From Desulfovibrio sp. (lineage in GTDB: Bacteria; Desulfobacterota; Desulfovibrionia; Desulfovibrionales; Desulfovibrionaceae): a DNA stretch of 13,553 nt. A program made the position numbers and the translations under genes. Where the stretch lies: assembly GCA_014804905.1 (NCBI GenBank), contig JAAUYX010000030.1:6142-19694 (forward strand), read 5' to 3'. Positions 7,716 through 13,553 of the stretch are shown here, in pieces; within the stretch, counting starts at the first letter, position 1; each line of letters begins with the position of its first letter. Under the pieces are notes generated by a model. The model ran no database searches, had not been told where the DNA came from, and saw only the letters and a program-made list of their open reading frames with translations.

Positions 7716-8528
7716 TTAAATTACCGTTTTTAACGGCAAGAAAAATGTAATGGGGGTAATAGTATCAGCATCTGGTAAGCCCTGCGACCAAATTTCCGCT
7801 GCAGCTGTCTGCATCCCCACCAGCCCTTGAAAAAGTGAAGGGACTTCCGTTTCTTCGGGGAGTTTTTCAGATGGATGGCTTTCCATTATGCCAATCAACT
7901 GGCAAGGTATCATGGATGCCTTATATCTGAAAAAAAGTGATAAACTGTCCTCAGTAAAATCGCTACGCTTCATATAACCCGTCAAAAAATTTTCTGTTTC
8001 TGTTTTAAAAATAAATCGGCAATTATCACTACCGGTTTTTAAAAAGTTTTTCATTATGCCAGTAAGCGCATTTTTTTGCTTTCTCTCCATTGTTTTTAAA
8101 TTCTGTGCAATCGCTCCCTCAAGAAATGGCAGAAGGGGCTCGAGGCTGGTAGCTTCAAGCTCTTTTGGGAAAAAAAGAAGGGAACCTTTTACGTTAATAA
8201 TATCTCCACGTTCTGCCTCAGATAAATTTGTTTTCGCGGCGGGCCCAAGTTTTTCGAGAACATCCAAGATAACAGTATCATGGGGGATCATTGTTTCCTG
8301 GCGTCCCCTCGAAGCGCGGACTGTGCTGTTACCCTTGGTTGTAATCCCAAACTCGCCTTTGGCAACAAGTGCGGAAACAGTCGCTTCTCCTTTACCCGCT
8401 ACGTCAAGCGAATTATCTTCGCTTCCTGCCTCAGTAGTTGCTATTTCCTTGATAAGGCCGGAAAACAACTGCGCGTAAAGGGAATTAATCAACTCTCTGT
8501 CTTTATAATAAAAAAGAACCGTTGCCAT
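7716..8528 (-). CDS. Uncharacterised protein, possibly DUF6414-like
   Basis: A 270-residue protein read from the - strand. It opens with MATVLFYYKDRELINSLYAQ, then a polar stretch with alternating charged and small residues (about 35-80, including VAGKGEATVSALVAKGEFGI), then IPHDTVILDVLEKLG (about 88-102). The N-terminal layout (YY-D-x-YxxQLFSG, then xPHDxxIxDVL) resembles my memory of the DUF6414 family, which is functionally uncharacterised; I could not verify this. No enzymatic motif, signal peptide or membrane segment is evident. The start at 8528 is set by GAGGAAAA just upstream; an in-frame ATG at 8573 has no such site. Its start overlaps the end of the 73-aa gene by 26 bp, implying translational coupling. 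Base composition is clearly AT-richer than the flanking genes, suggesting separate acquisition. Confidence 0.75.
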   Translation of the reverse strand: MATVLFYYKDRELINSLYAQLFSGLIKEIATTEAGSEDNSLDVAGKGEATVSALVAKGEFGITTKGNSTVRASRGRQETMIPHDTVILDVLEKLGPAAKTNLSEAERGDIINVKGSLLFFPKELEATSLEPLLPFLEGAIAQNLKTMERKQKNALTGIMKNFLKTGSDNCRFIFKTETENFLTGYMKRSDFTEDSLSLFFRYKASMIPCQLIGIMESHPSEKLPEETEVPSLFQGLVGMQTAAAEIWSQGLPDADTITPITFFLPLKTVI

Positions 8529-8724
8529 CAGTTTTCCTCGTACCATTTTTAATTTTTTTACGCAGCTCGACATTTTTTTGAGTTGTAATCTGGAAGTTTT
8601 CCTTTATATCCGAAAATATATGATGAGCCTGAGCAGTGATCAGTATCGCCTCTTCCGCACAGGCTTCGATTCTCTCCTCATCACTTTTAGGGTTTGGGGG
8701 GACAGCGTGGTGCTCATTCGCCAT
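8503..8724 (-). CDS. Small hypothetical protein upstream of the 270-aa gene
   Basis: A 73-residue protein, first gene of the - strand pair. It starts MANEHHAVPPNPKSDEER and continues as a largely helical segment (about 15-60) with a basic end (KKIKNGTRKTDGN); there is no recognisable domain, signal peptide or membrane helix. A modest ribosome site (ggtagag) precedes the ATG. The 26-bp overlap with the downstream start supports it being real and coupled. A small helical protein before a larger partner could be an antitoxin, regulator or subunit, but that is only an inference from layout. Confidence 0.6.
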   Translation of the reverse strand: MANEHHAVPPNPKSDEERIEACAEEAILITAQAHHIFSDIKENFQITTQKNVELRKKIKNGTRKTDGNGSFLL

Positions 8725-9373
8725 TTTTTCTCTACCTTAGGGTATGTGAAGAGTGAATTTAATCCTGCATCTCATAGATAGCTGTTTTCCACAGAAGATT
8801 CAAGCCGTCCACTCATATGGTTAAAATTTTATTCTCATTTTTCCTGCGAATTCCGACCGCCAGCATTGCGAAGTGGCTAACAATCTGAAATAGGACGGAT
8901 GCTACAGCGTAAATATGGATATTTCCCAGTAATGCACGAGCATCCCATCTAGAGATATGGCGACAAAGAATGGGGGGATTCTCCAAGGCTTTTGTTGAAG
9001 GCCGTAAAACTGTTTTGAAACTGGAGGAGGGAGCAAAAAAGACTTGCCATTCTATGTATGAGTTTCACAAGCTACTGAAGCTATTCTGGCGAGCATAGCT
9101 TTGGCATCAAGGAGTCACTCCCTGTGATTAACAGTTCTGTCTCTATAGGCAACTTGGTTAGTGCAGCGGAAAATCCAAGGCCATAGTGATTGTTGTCGTT
9201 ATGAAGCGTGTTGTTGTCACCCAGACCGACGGTTGAATCATTAGTGCCGTATATATGGCTTTGGGAATCGTTTCTTCAACAGACACCCTCACGCGTTGGG
9301 CTATTGCGGTGATGAACATCCCAGTGATGTGGCGAATTCGCCGAAGGATTGGCTCCCTGGATCATGCATGGTA
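8725..9373. other. Region without an intact gene, upstream of the - strand operon
   Basis: About 650 bp of mixed composition. It must contain the promoter of the - strand pair, but I see only a weak candidate (TTGAAT at about 8802-8807 on the - strand, then TATCTA after 17 bp). A short inverted repeat aaatat-gg-atattt lies at 8911-8924. Several frames stay open for 40-65 codons on both strands (for example - strand 9275-9081, + strand about 8924-9100 and 9243-9373), none with a start, ribosome site and coherent family signature together. I read it as gene remnants, possibly of inserted DNA now decayed. Confidence 0.5.
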
Positions 9374-9513
9374 GAATTGCGACCGCCGTCACAACTTATG
9401 CCGACTATCAGGACGCCTGCCGCTGCATCGAGGCCGCAAAATTCTTGCCTCGGCTGCGTGGCATGAAGAAAGAACGTAACCCTGTGAAATCAAAAGCTGA
9501 AAACCGAAAGTAG
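9374..9513 (+). pseudogene. 3' remnant of a second copy of the 511-aa gene
   Basis: The in-frame segment from 9397 reads YADYQDACRCIEAAKFLPRL and continues to RNPVKSKAENRK and a TAG stop, matching the C-terminus of the 511-aa protein almost residue for residue. Upstream, gaattgcgaccgccgtcacaac (9374-9395) can still be aligned with the codons for ELTTARPTL if about three single bases are missing, so the homology fades through small deletions and then stops. No start codon or ribosome site belongs to it. Its place 107 bp before the excisionase suggests the full gene once stood immediately upstream of the mobilization module. Confidence 0.8.
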
Positions 9514-9524
9514 CAGATAAAAAA
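9397..9524 (+). repeat. Direct repeat, right copy
   Basis: Right-hand partner of 7546-7673: 12 mismatches in 128 bp, no gaps. Similarity ends on the 3' side after the shared A tract (cagataaaaaa), where the left copy continues ctcctatg and the right copy aatgacg. Confidence 0.9.
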
Positions 9525-9604
9525 ATGACGTTTTTCGCGCTGATTCGTTCTTTTTCGTATCTGGGATAGGAAAAAATACGGGCCTTGCTCATGCTGTGAG
9601 CCAC

Positions 9605-9612
9605 AAAGGAGG
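9605..9612 (+). promoter_or_regulatory. Strong ribosome binding site of the excisionase gene
   Basis: AAAGGAGG lies 8 bp before the ATG at 9621, a near-perfect Shine-Dalgarno sequence and the best in the window. It fixes the start and predicts efficient translation once transcribed. A gctca/tgagc hairpin (about 9587-9601) sits just before it and could modulate access. Confidence 0.6.
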
Positions 9613-9620
9613 TTCACAAC

Positions 9621-9869
9621 ATGAAGCGTCACAACCCTGGCCTTAAGAAATCGGCTCCGCTCGCGCAGCTCGCCGACGATCCCTACCACATCCTGCTCAA
9701 CGAAAAGCAAGCTGCCGCCTATCTCGGCCTCACCGACCGCACCCTCCAGCAGCGGCGCTATCTCTCGCAGCCGCCCGTCTATATCAAGCTGCCCGGCAGC
9801 AACGCCGTGCGCTACCGGCTCTCAGATCTCATGGCCTTTGTGGCAGCCGGGGAAGTTCCCCTGCCGTAG
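9621..9869 (+). CDS. AlpA-like excisionase / MerR-type helix-turn-helix protein
   Basis: An 82-residue DNA-binding protein. Residues 24-72 form the winged helix-turn-helix seen in AlpA and excisionase families: LLNEKQAAAYLGLTDRTLQQRRY followed by a wing and VRYRLSDLMAFV. Such proteins steer integrase toward excision and can also regulate nearby promoters. It sits at the head of the mobilization module, 17 bp before the winged-helix gene, and is over 8 kb from the integrase, which suggests that cargo has accumulated between two originally closer modules. The assignment as recombination directionality factor rather than plain regulator is inferred. Confidence 0.8.
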   Translation: MKRHNPGLKKSAPLAQLADDPYHILLNEKQAAAYLGLTDRTLQQRRYLSQPPVYIKLPGSNAVRYRLSDLMAFVAAGEVPLP

Positions 9870-9886
9870 CAGATACGGAGACAGCC

Positions 9887-11026
9887 ATGAACCGCGGCAT
9901 GAATTCGCCCGCGTATTCCGGCGCGCTGCTGTGGAGCCAGGCGTGCGGCCCGGCGCGGAATCGTCCGTGCAGCCGGGCGTGTATGCAGACCGGCGCGGAT
10001 GCGGGCATACAGCCTTCCACGGAGACGCCCGCGAAGACGGCCTCGCGGAAAGCCCGCTGTCCGCTCGGTTTTTCAGAAATGCAGATCGCCATCCTGAGCC
10101 TGCTCAAAGCGCAGCCGCCGCTCATTGCCTACTGGCAGATCGCCGAGGCCATCACTCGCCTGTATGGCCTCGATGCAACGGAGGGCGCGGTGCGCGGCGC
10201 GCTGGAACGGCTCGGCAAGCGGGGCTTCCTTGTCCGCAGCCGTTGTGCGACGGGCAGGGCGCAAGGCAATCGTTATGCGTTTTCGTCGGATCCGTGCCCG
10301 CATATCTCCCCGCCGAGCTTTCCAGAGCCGGGCGCGGAGACGCCCACGGAGGCGGCCACGCCCACGGGGGAAAATCCCATGTCCTCTTTTCTTAAAGAGA
10401 AGACAGACAGAAGAAATCTCTCTGTCTTTTCTGAGGAGCAAGCTGCGCCCTCGGCCAGCCAGCGGCTGGAGTTCTTGTGCGAGGAAGATATCGCGTTCCA
10501 TTGGCCCAACCTGTCGAAGATCGGTTTCGGCACCTGCCAGATTCGCCAGATTCTTGGGTGCCTTTTTCAGGTCGGCCTGGGGGCGGAAAATCTGGCGCAA
10601 GGTCTCACCCATGCCGAGTGGGAACTGGAGCAGGGAGCCATGCGCGACAAAAATGGCGAGCCGGTTTCACATCCCCTTAATTGGGTGCTCAGTTCGCTGG
10701 CCCGGACCGGATATCACCGCAGGCCGCAGGGCTATGTCTCGCCGCAGGAACAGGCGAAAAGGGACGCCGCCTCCGAGGGGGAACGCCTGAAAATCGCGCG
10801 CGAGGAACGCAAAAATTCCGCGTTCGAGGCGTGGCGTTCCGGGCTTTCGCCGAAAGAGAAAAGGGCCATTGTCGCGCCGGAGAACCGCGCCTTTCCCATG
10901 CCGGAAGACACAGCCCTCCGCCAGCATTTTCTCCGCGAAATCTGGCCGGTTCTTCTGAAAAACGGAGTACACTTTTCAGCGGAAATTTTCCCGCAAACGC
11001 GAGGCACAATCGAGGCGAAAAGCTGA
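9887..11026 (+). CDS. Winged-helix protein of the mobilization module, function unknown
   Basis: A 379-residue protein. After a 55-residue low-complexity N-terminus rich in Ala, Pro and Cys, residues about 62-130 form a winged-helix domain (MQIAILSLLKAQPPLIAYWQ, then GAVRGALERLGKRGFLVRSR with a wing). A Pro/Thr/Glu-rich linker (about 135-165) leads to a second domain (about 180-290) with LTHAEWELEQGAM and HPLNWVLSSLARTGYH, then a charged helix (PQEQAKRDAASEGERLKIAR). The linker plus two DNA-binding-like regions recalls replication-initiation or regulatory proteins of mobilizable elements, but I do not recognise a named family. GGAG at 9877-9880 sets the start. Location between excisionase and oriT suggests a role in replication or control of the excised form. 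Confidence 0.75.
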   Translation: MNRGMNSPAYSGALLWSQACGPARNRPCSRACMQTGADAGIQPSTETPAKTASRKARCPLGFSEMQIAILSLLKAQPPLIAYWQIAEAITRLYGLDATEGAVRGALERLGKRGFLVRSRCATGRAQGNRYAFSSDPCPHISPPSFPEPGAETPTEAATPTGENPMSSFLKEKTDRRNLSVFSEEQAAPSASQRLEFLCEEDIAFHWPNLSKIGFGTCQIRQILGCLFQVGLGAENLAQGLTHAEWELEQGAMRDKNGEPVSHPLNWVLSSLARTGYHRRPQGYVSPQEQAKRDAASEGERLKIAREERKNSAFEAWRSGLSPKEKRAIVAPENRAFPMPEDTALRQHFLREIWPVLLKNGVHFSAEIFPQTRGTIEAKS

Positions 11027-11047
11027 GTTCCAAGTCCCCCGGTATTT

Positions 11048-11104
11048 TCTGGCAGGATGGGAGCCGTAATACGTCTCCATCCTGCCAGAGGGAAATCCCT
11101 CTGG
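11048..11104. other. oriT: Candidate oriT with IncP-type nic core
   Basis: Two overlapping perfect inverted repeats lie between the winged-helix gene and mobC. The first has 13-bp arms (tctggcaggatgg at 11048-11060, ccatcctgccaga at 11077-11089). The second has 9-bp arms around two bases (ccagaggga at 11085-11093, tccctctgg at 11096-11104). The right arm of the first contains ATCCTG followed by C (11079-11085), the conserved nic core of RP4-like MOBP origins, giving a predicted nick between 11084 and 11085. Because the arm is inverted, the same core also occurs on the - strand at the left arm, so the cut strand is not certain. Position next to mobC and the relaxase supports it. Confidence 0.75.
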
Positions 11105-11162
11105 ACTCCCGGGCCGCTCGGCGCTGCGCTTCTCACGTCCAAAAGGCAAAAAAGAGTGAGCC

Positions 11163-11519
11163 ATGAACCACCGAACCACACGACCGCGCTATGCGGAAAA
11201 CCAGTTGCTGACTCTGCGCGTCACGCCGGAAGAAAAAACGCGATTGCGGGAAAAAGCGGAGGTCATCGGCGTGTCGCTTTCCGAATATGCTCGATCAAAA
11301 ATTTTTGGCGGCAGGCCGATTATCCCGCGCACGGACGAGTGGACCATCCGCGAGCTGCGGCGCATGGGCGGTCTGCTGAAACATCATTTTTCGACCCTGC
11401 GGGAAGCGAAAGTCAGCGCGGAATTTTTGCTGCTCCACGAAAAACTTTTGCACGCCATCACGGAAAAAATTGACTCCATCGGAGCGGCCCATCATGATCG
11501 TGAAGAAGATCAAAACTAA
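11163..11519 (+). CDS. mobC: MobC/TraJ-like relaxosome accessory protein
   Basis: A 118-residue protein with an N-terminal ribbon-helix-helix domain (about 14-48): LLTLRVTPEEKTRLREKAE forms the strand and first helix, and GVSLSEYARSKIFG the second, as in MobC and RP4 TraJ. The remainder is helical. Such proteins bind the inverted repeat at oriT and help the relaxase open and nick it. It starts 58 bp after the candidate oriT and its end overlaps the relaxase start by 26 bp, so both are one translation-coupled operon. The ribosome site is weak (agagtgag immediately upstream). Confidence 0.85.
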   Translation: MNHRTTRPRYAENQLLTLRVTPEEKTRLREKAEVIGVSLSEYARSKIFGGRPIIPRTDEWTIRELRRMGGLLKHHFSTLREAKVSAEFLLLHEKLLHAITEKIDSIGAAHHDREEDQN

Positions 11520-13164
11520 AAAATGTTCCAAGCCAAAAGCGCGGCAAATCGCCGACCTGGTGGACTACATCCGGCAGCCGAAAGGGGGCCAGAGCGCCGA
11601 AAAAGTCGAGCATTCCGGCAGCCGGAATTTTCTCGCTTCGCGTCACGAGGGCCAGCGCCTGGAAATGATCGCCCTGGCGACAGAGAGCGTCCATTCGCGG
11701 ATGCCGGTTTCGCACTATGTGTTCTCCTGGAGGGCGGGCGAGCAGCCCACGGCCGCTCAGGTGGACGAGCTCGTGGACATCTTTCTCAGGGAGCTGGGCC
11801 TTGAGGGTTGCCAGACCGTGTACGGGCTGCACTGGAACACGGACAATTATCATGTCCACATCGCCGTCAACCGGCTGCACCCGGTCACCATGAAGGTCAT
11901 CGACCCCAATAACGGTTTTGACATCGAAGCCGCGCACAAGGTTCTGGCGCTGGTGGAGCACCGGCAGGGCTGGACGCCCGAAGCCCATGCCCGTTACGAG
12001 GTGGACGAGGGCGGCCAGGTGGTGCCGCGCCCGCGCAGGCGCGGGCATAGGCTCACGCAGGCTGCCAGGGATGTTGAGTGCTCCACAGGGGAAAAGTCGG
12101 CCCAGCGGGTGGCGCATGAACTCGGGCACAAAATTCTCGCCACGGCGGAAACCTGGGCGGAGCTCCACGCCAGACTTGCGGAAGTGGGACTGCGTTTTGA
12201 GCGCAAGGGTTCCGGGGCCATCATTTTCGTGGGCGATGTAGCAGTCAAGGCGTCTTCGGTGGACAAGGCGTTCAGCCTTGGCAAATTGCAGAAAAGGCTG
12301 GGGGAATTCGTGGCGGGAGACTATGGGAAGGTGGTGTCCGCGCCACAGCCGGAGCCCGTGAGCCCCGTCAACCAAAAGCTCTGGCGGAAATATCAGGAGG
12401 ACTGTGCGGCCCTGGCGGCAAGCGACAAGCCTGAGGAGCCTGCCGAACTTGATGCCGCGCTTGCACGGAAGAAAAAGGAGCAACGCCAGGAGCAGTCAAC
12501 CTTGCATGAACGCTTTCAGGGCTACCCGCGCTATATCCTGAACATCGCCAGGCATTTTCTTAAGCGCCAGCAGCGGAAGGAATTGCGCCAGCTGCGGCGC
12601 GAGCTGCCCAAGAGGAAACCGCCGCGCCGCCCGCGCTTTGAGGACTGGCTGCGCGAACACGGTTTTGTCTATCAGGCGCATCGTTGGCGCTACCGAAAGG
12701 CGCTTGAGGCGCTCCCACCGGAATTTCGCGGAAGGCCCACCGTGCAGCCACAGCCGACCTGGGATCCTCGCGCCGCATACGCGGCTTATGGCCGCGCCAT
12801 TCTCCAGGCTTCCCCGAATGTGACACCAGATCGCTTCAATGCTTCCATTGCCTACCAAATGCGTAAAGTCGGTTTTCCGCCAAAGGTGGTGGAGGAGATG
12901 CTTTTTCAGTGCGCGCACCAAGCTTGGAAAAATCCCCCGGACAGGGACTGGCGGCGCTACGCGCACCGCATGGTGGCCTACGTTTTCGGCATTGAAGGAG
13001 ATACATCCGTTGCGCGCGAGCTGGCCGTCAAAGCCGGGAAGTTGCCGAAACCAGAAATGGCAGAGACACAGCCCCGCACCAATGAAGGCTATCAGCCGGT
13101 CGATTCAAAGGCTGAGGAGGAGCGCGATACCCAACGGCCCGCTCGCCGGACAAGGATGCGGTGA
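11494..13164 (+). CDS. MOBP relaxase (TraI/MobA-like)
   Basis: A 556-residue relaxase that would nick oriT and remain linked to the 5' end of the transferred strand. The N-terminal 160 residues follow RP4 TraI closely: the likely nucleophile Y25 in DLVDYIRQP, HYVFSWRAGEQP (74-85) as motif II region, and the metal-binding HWNTDNYHVHI (H113, H120, H122) as motif III. About 220-260 may be a DNA-binding extension; 310-400 is charged and probably coiled coil (KKKEQRQEQS, KRQQRKELRQLRREL); the C-terminus has a WLREHGF...RFEDW-type region and a basic tail. Start at 11494 is chosen from GGAG (11481-11484) and the family-typical MIVKKI; an upstream TTG at 11470 is less likely. No coupling protein or type IV secretion gene follows, so transfer would rely on a helper element. 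Confidence 0.92.
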   Translation: MIVKKIKTKKCSKPKARQIADLVDYIRQPKGGQSAEKVEHSGSRNFLASRHEGQRLEMIALATESVHSRMPVSHYVFSWRAGEQPTAAQVDELVDIFLRELGLEGCQTVYGLHWNTDNYHVHIAVNRLHPVTMKVIDPNNGFDIEAAHKVLALVEHRQGWTPEAHARYEVDEGGQVVPRPRRRGHRLTQAARDVECSTGEKSAQRVAHELGHKILATAETWAELHARLAEVGLRFERKGSGAIIFVGDVAVKASSVDKAFSLGKLQKRLGEFVAGDYGKVVSAPQPEPVSPVNQKLWRKYQEDCAALAASDKPEEPAELDAALARKKKEQRQEQSTLHERFQGYPRYILNIARHFLKRQQRKELRQLRRELPKRKPPRRPRFEDWLREHGFVYQAHRWRYRKALEALPPEFRGRPTVQPQPTWDPRAAYAAYGRAILQASPNVTPDRFNASIAYQMRKVGFPPKVVEEMLFQCAHQAWKNPPDRDWRRYAHRMVAYVFGIEGDTSVARELAVKAGKLPKPEMAETQPRTNEGYQPVDSKAEEERDTQRPARRTRMR

Positions 13165-13219
13165 AATGCATCTTGGTATGAGTCAAGCCAGATTACGAAA
13201 CCTGGGCTGCCAACCTTTT

Positions 13220-13246
13220 CCTCAACGATAGAATAATTCGTTGAGG
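13220..13246. repeat. Inverted repeat after the relaxase gene
   Basis: Perfect 9-bp arms cctcaacga and tcgttgagg around a 9-base AT-rich loop. It lies 56 bp after the relaxase stop. It could end transcription of the mob operon, but no T tract follows on either side, so a factor-dependent terminator or a protein-binding site remain possible. Confidence 0.4.
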
Positions 13247-13312
13247 TGAGTCAGGAATGGACGGCCACATGCCCGTTCCTTGGAGAATCTTCGTGAATCC
13301 CTATAGGAGCCT

Positions 13313-13435
13313 TTATTTCTCAACCAGCCTTTGTAGGTTTTGTGGGTCTGGGACGTATTGCTTGTACTGCTCCCACTGGCGCAGCATTTCTTCGGTGGAC
13401 AAGCGGAACTTGTAAACCCTATTGTGCTTGTCCAT
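13313..13435 (-). CDS. Small ORF abutting the IS end, possibly truncated
   Basis: A 40-residue reading frame with MDKHNRVYKFRLSTEEMLRQ at its start and a charged helix-like remainder ending QNLQRLVEK. I recognise no family. Its ATG (13433-13435) lies immediately next to the first base of the IS3-type end at 13436, and the only upstream ribosome-site-like bases (GGGGAGGGG on the - strand) belong to the IS terminus. The frame stays open into the IS. It may be the tail of a longer gene cut by the insertion or a small gene now driven from the IS. Confidence 0.4.
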   Translation of the reverse strand: MDKHNRVYKFRLSTEEMLRQWEQYKQYVPDPQNLQRLVEK

Positions 13436-13553
13436 TGACCCCTCCCCCAAAAACAGATCCATTGAAAAGTTAGTGTTCCTGGCATAGGAGCACTGCATGA
13501 AACGGAGTCGATTCAGCGAAGAGCAGATCATCGGTATCTTGCGCCAGGCAGAG
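13436..13553 (+). mobile_element. IS3-family insertion sequence, left end (partial)
   Basis: The element appears to start with the terminal sequence TGACCCCTCCCCCAAAAA at 13436, similar in style to IS407-group ends, and continues into orfA. It runs off the window, so the right end and target-site duplication cannot be checked. The exact boundary is inferred from the typical TGACC start and the orfA distance. Confidence 0.65.
13497..13553 (+). CDS. IS3-family transposase OrfA, N-terminal part
   Basis: Nineteen codons are visible: MKRSRFSEEQIIGILRQAE. This is the characteristic beginning of OrfA proteins of the IS3 family (IS407/IS51-like), whose helix-turn-helix binds the IS ends and which is joined to OrfB by programmed frameshifting. 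GGAG at 13487-13490 precedes the ATG. The rest lies beyond the window edge, so intactness is unknown. Confidence 0.85.
   Translation, partial: MKRSRFSEEQIIGILRQAE

Noticed and set aside
8056..8478. 140-codon + strand frame inside the islet
   Set aside because: Overlaps the 270-aa - strand gene, which has a better start, ribosome site and coupled upstream gene; the + frame looks low in structure.
9243..9373. + strand frame with MALGIVSSTDTLTRWA as a gene remnant
   Set aside because: Only about 40 codons, no ribosome site, and other frames are equally open here; no family recognised.
11458..12483. 341-codon open frame on the - strand
   Set aside because: Antisense to the relaxase catalytic domain, whose motifs are clear; composition artefact.
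1..13553. CRISPR array, tRNA or rRNA genes
   Set aside because: No regularly spaced repeats and no cloverleaf or rRNA signature were seen by eye; an adjacent tRNA attachment site may lie just outside the left edge.

Overview
The window looks like most of an integrative and mobilizable element (IME) in a GC-rich bacterial chromosome. Gene style (P4-type integrase, AlpA-like excisionase, IncP-like MOBP relaxase, codon use) fits a Desulfovibrio/Bilophila-like deltaproteobacterium, but that host guess is inference and nothing here proves it. I see no rRNA, tRNA, CRISPR array, coupling protein or type IV secretion gene, so the element would need transfer machinery from elsewhere.

Layout, left to right. 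(1) An 11-bp tandem repeat and a tyrosine recombinase at the left edge (1-1253). (2) A hipB-hipA toxin-antitoxin pair (1445-2965) with a readable promoter whose start site falls in a perfect inverted repeat, the likely operator. (3) Three further cargo genes on the + strand: a RhuM-family protein (3200-4201), a GmrSD-like DUF262+HNH nuclease (4303-6066), and a 511-aa protein of unknown function with a CxxC...CxxxC cluster (6127-7662). (4) An AT-richer islet read from the - strand: a 270-aa protein (7716-8528) overlapping an upstream 73-aa gene (8503-8724), followed by about 650 bp without an intact gene. This islet lies between two copies (about 91% identical over 128 bp) of the 3' end of the 511-aa gene. 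(5) The mobilization module: AlpA-like excisionase (9621-9869), a winged-helix protein (9887-11026), an oriT-like region with an IncP-type nic core (11048-11104), a MobC/TraJ-like accessory protein (11163-11519) and a TraI-like relaxase (11494-13164). (6) The right edge holds a small - strand ORF abutting the end of an IS3-family element whose orfA runs off the window.

How the parts work together (inference): integrase and excisionase move the element in and out of the chromosome. MobC and the relaxase nick oriT for transfer by a helper. The segment between integrase and excisionase is a cargo bay of defence or stress genes (hipBA, RhuM, modified-DNA nuclease, unknown zinc-type protein, AT-rich two-gene unit). 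The most interesting points are the duplicated gene end around the AT-rich islet, which looks like the scar of an insertion or cassette swap at a gene's 3' end, and the uncharacterised two-gene unit inside it.
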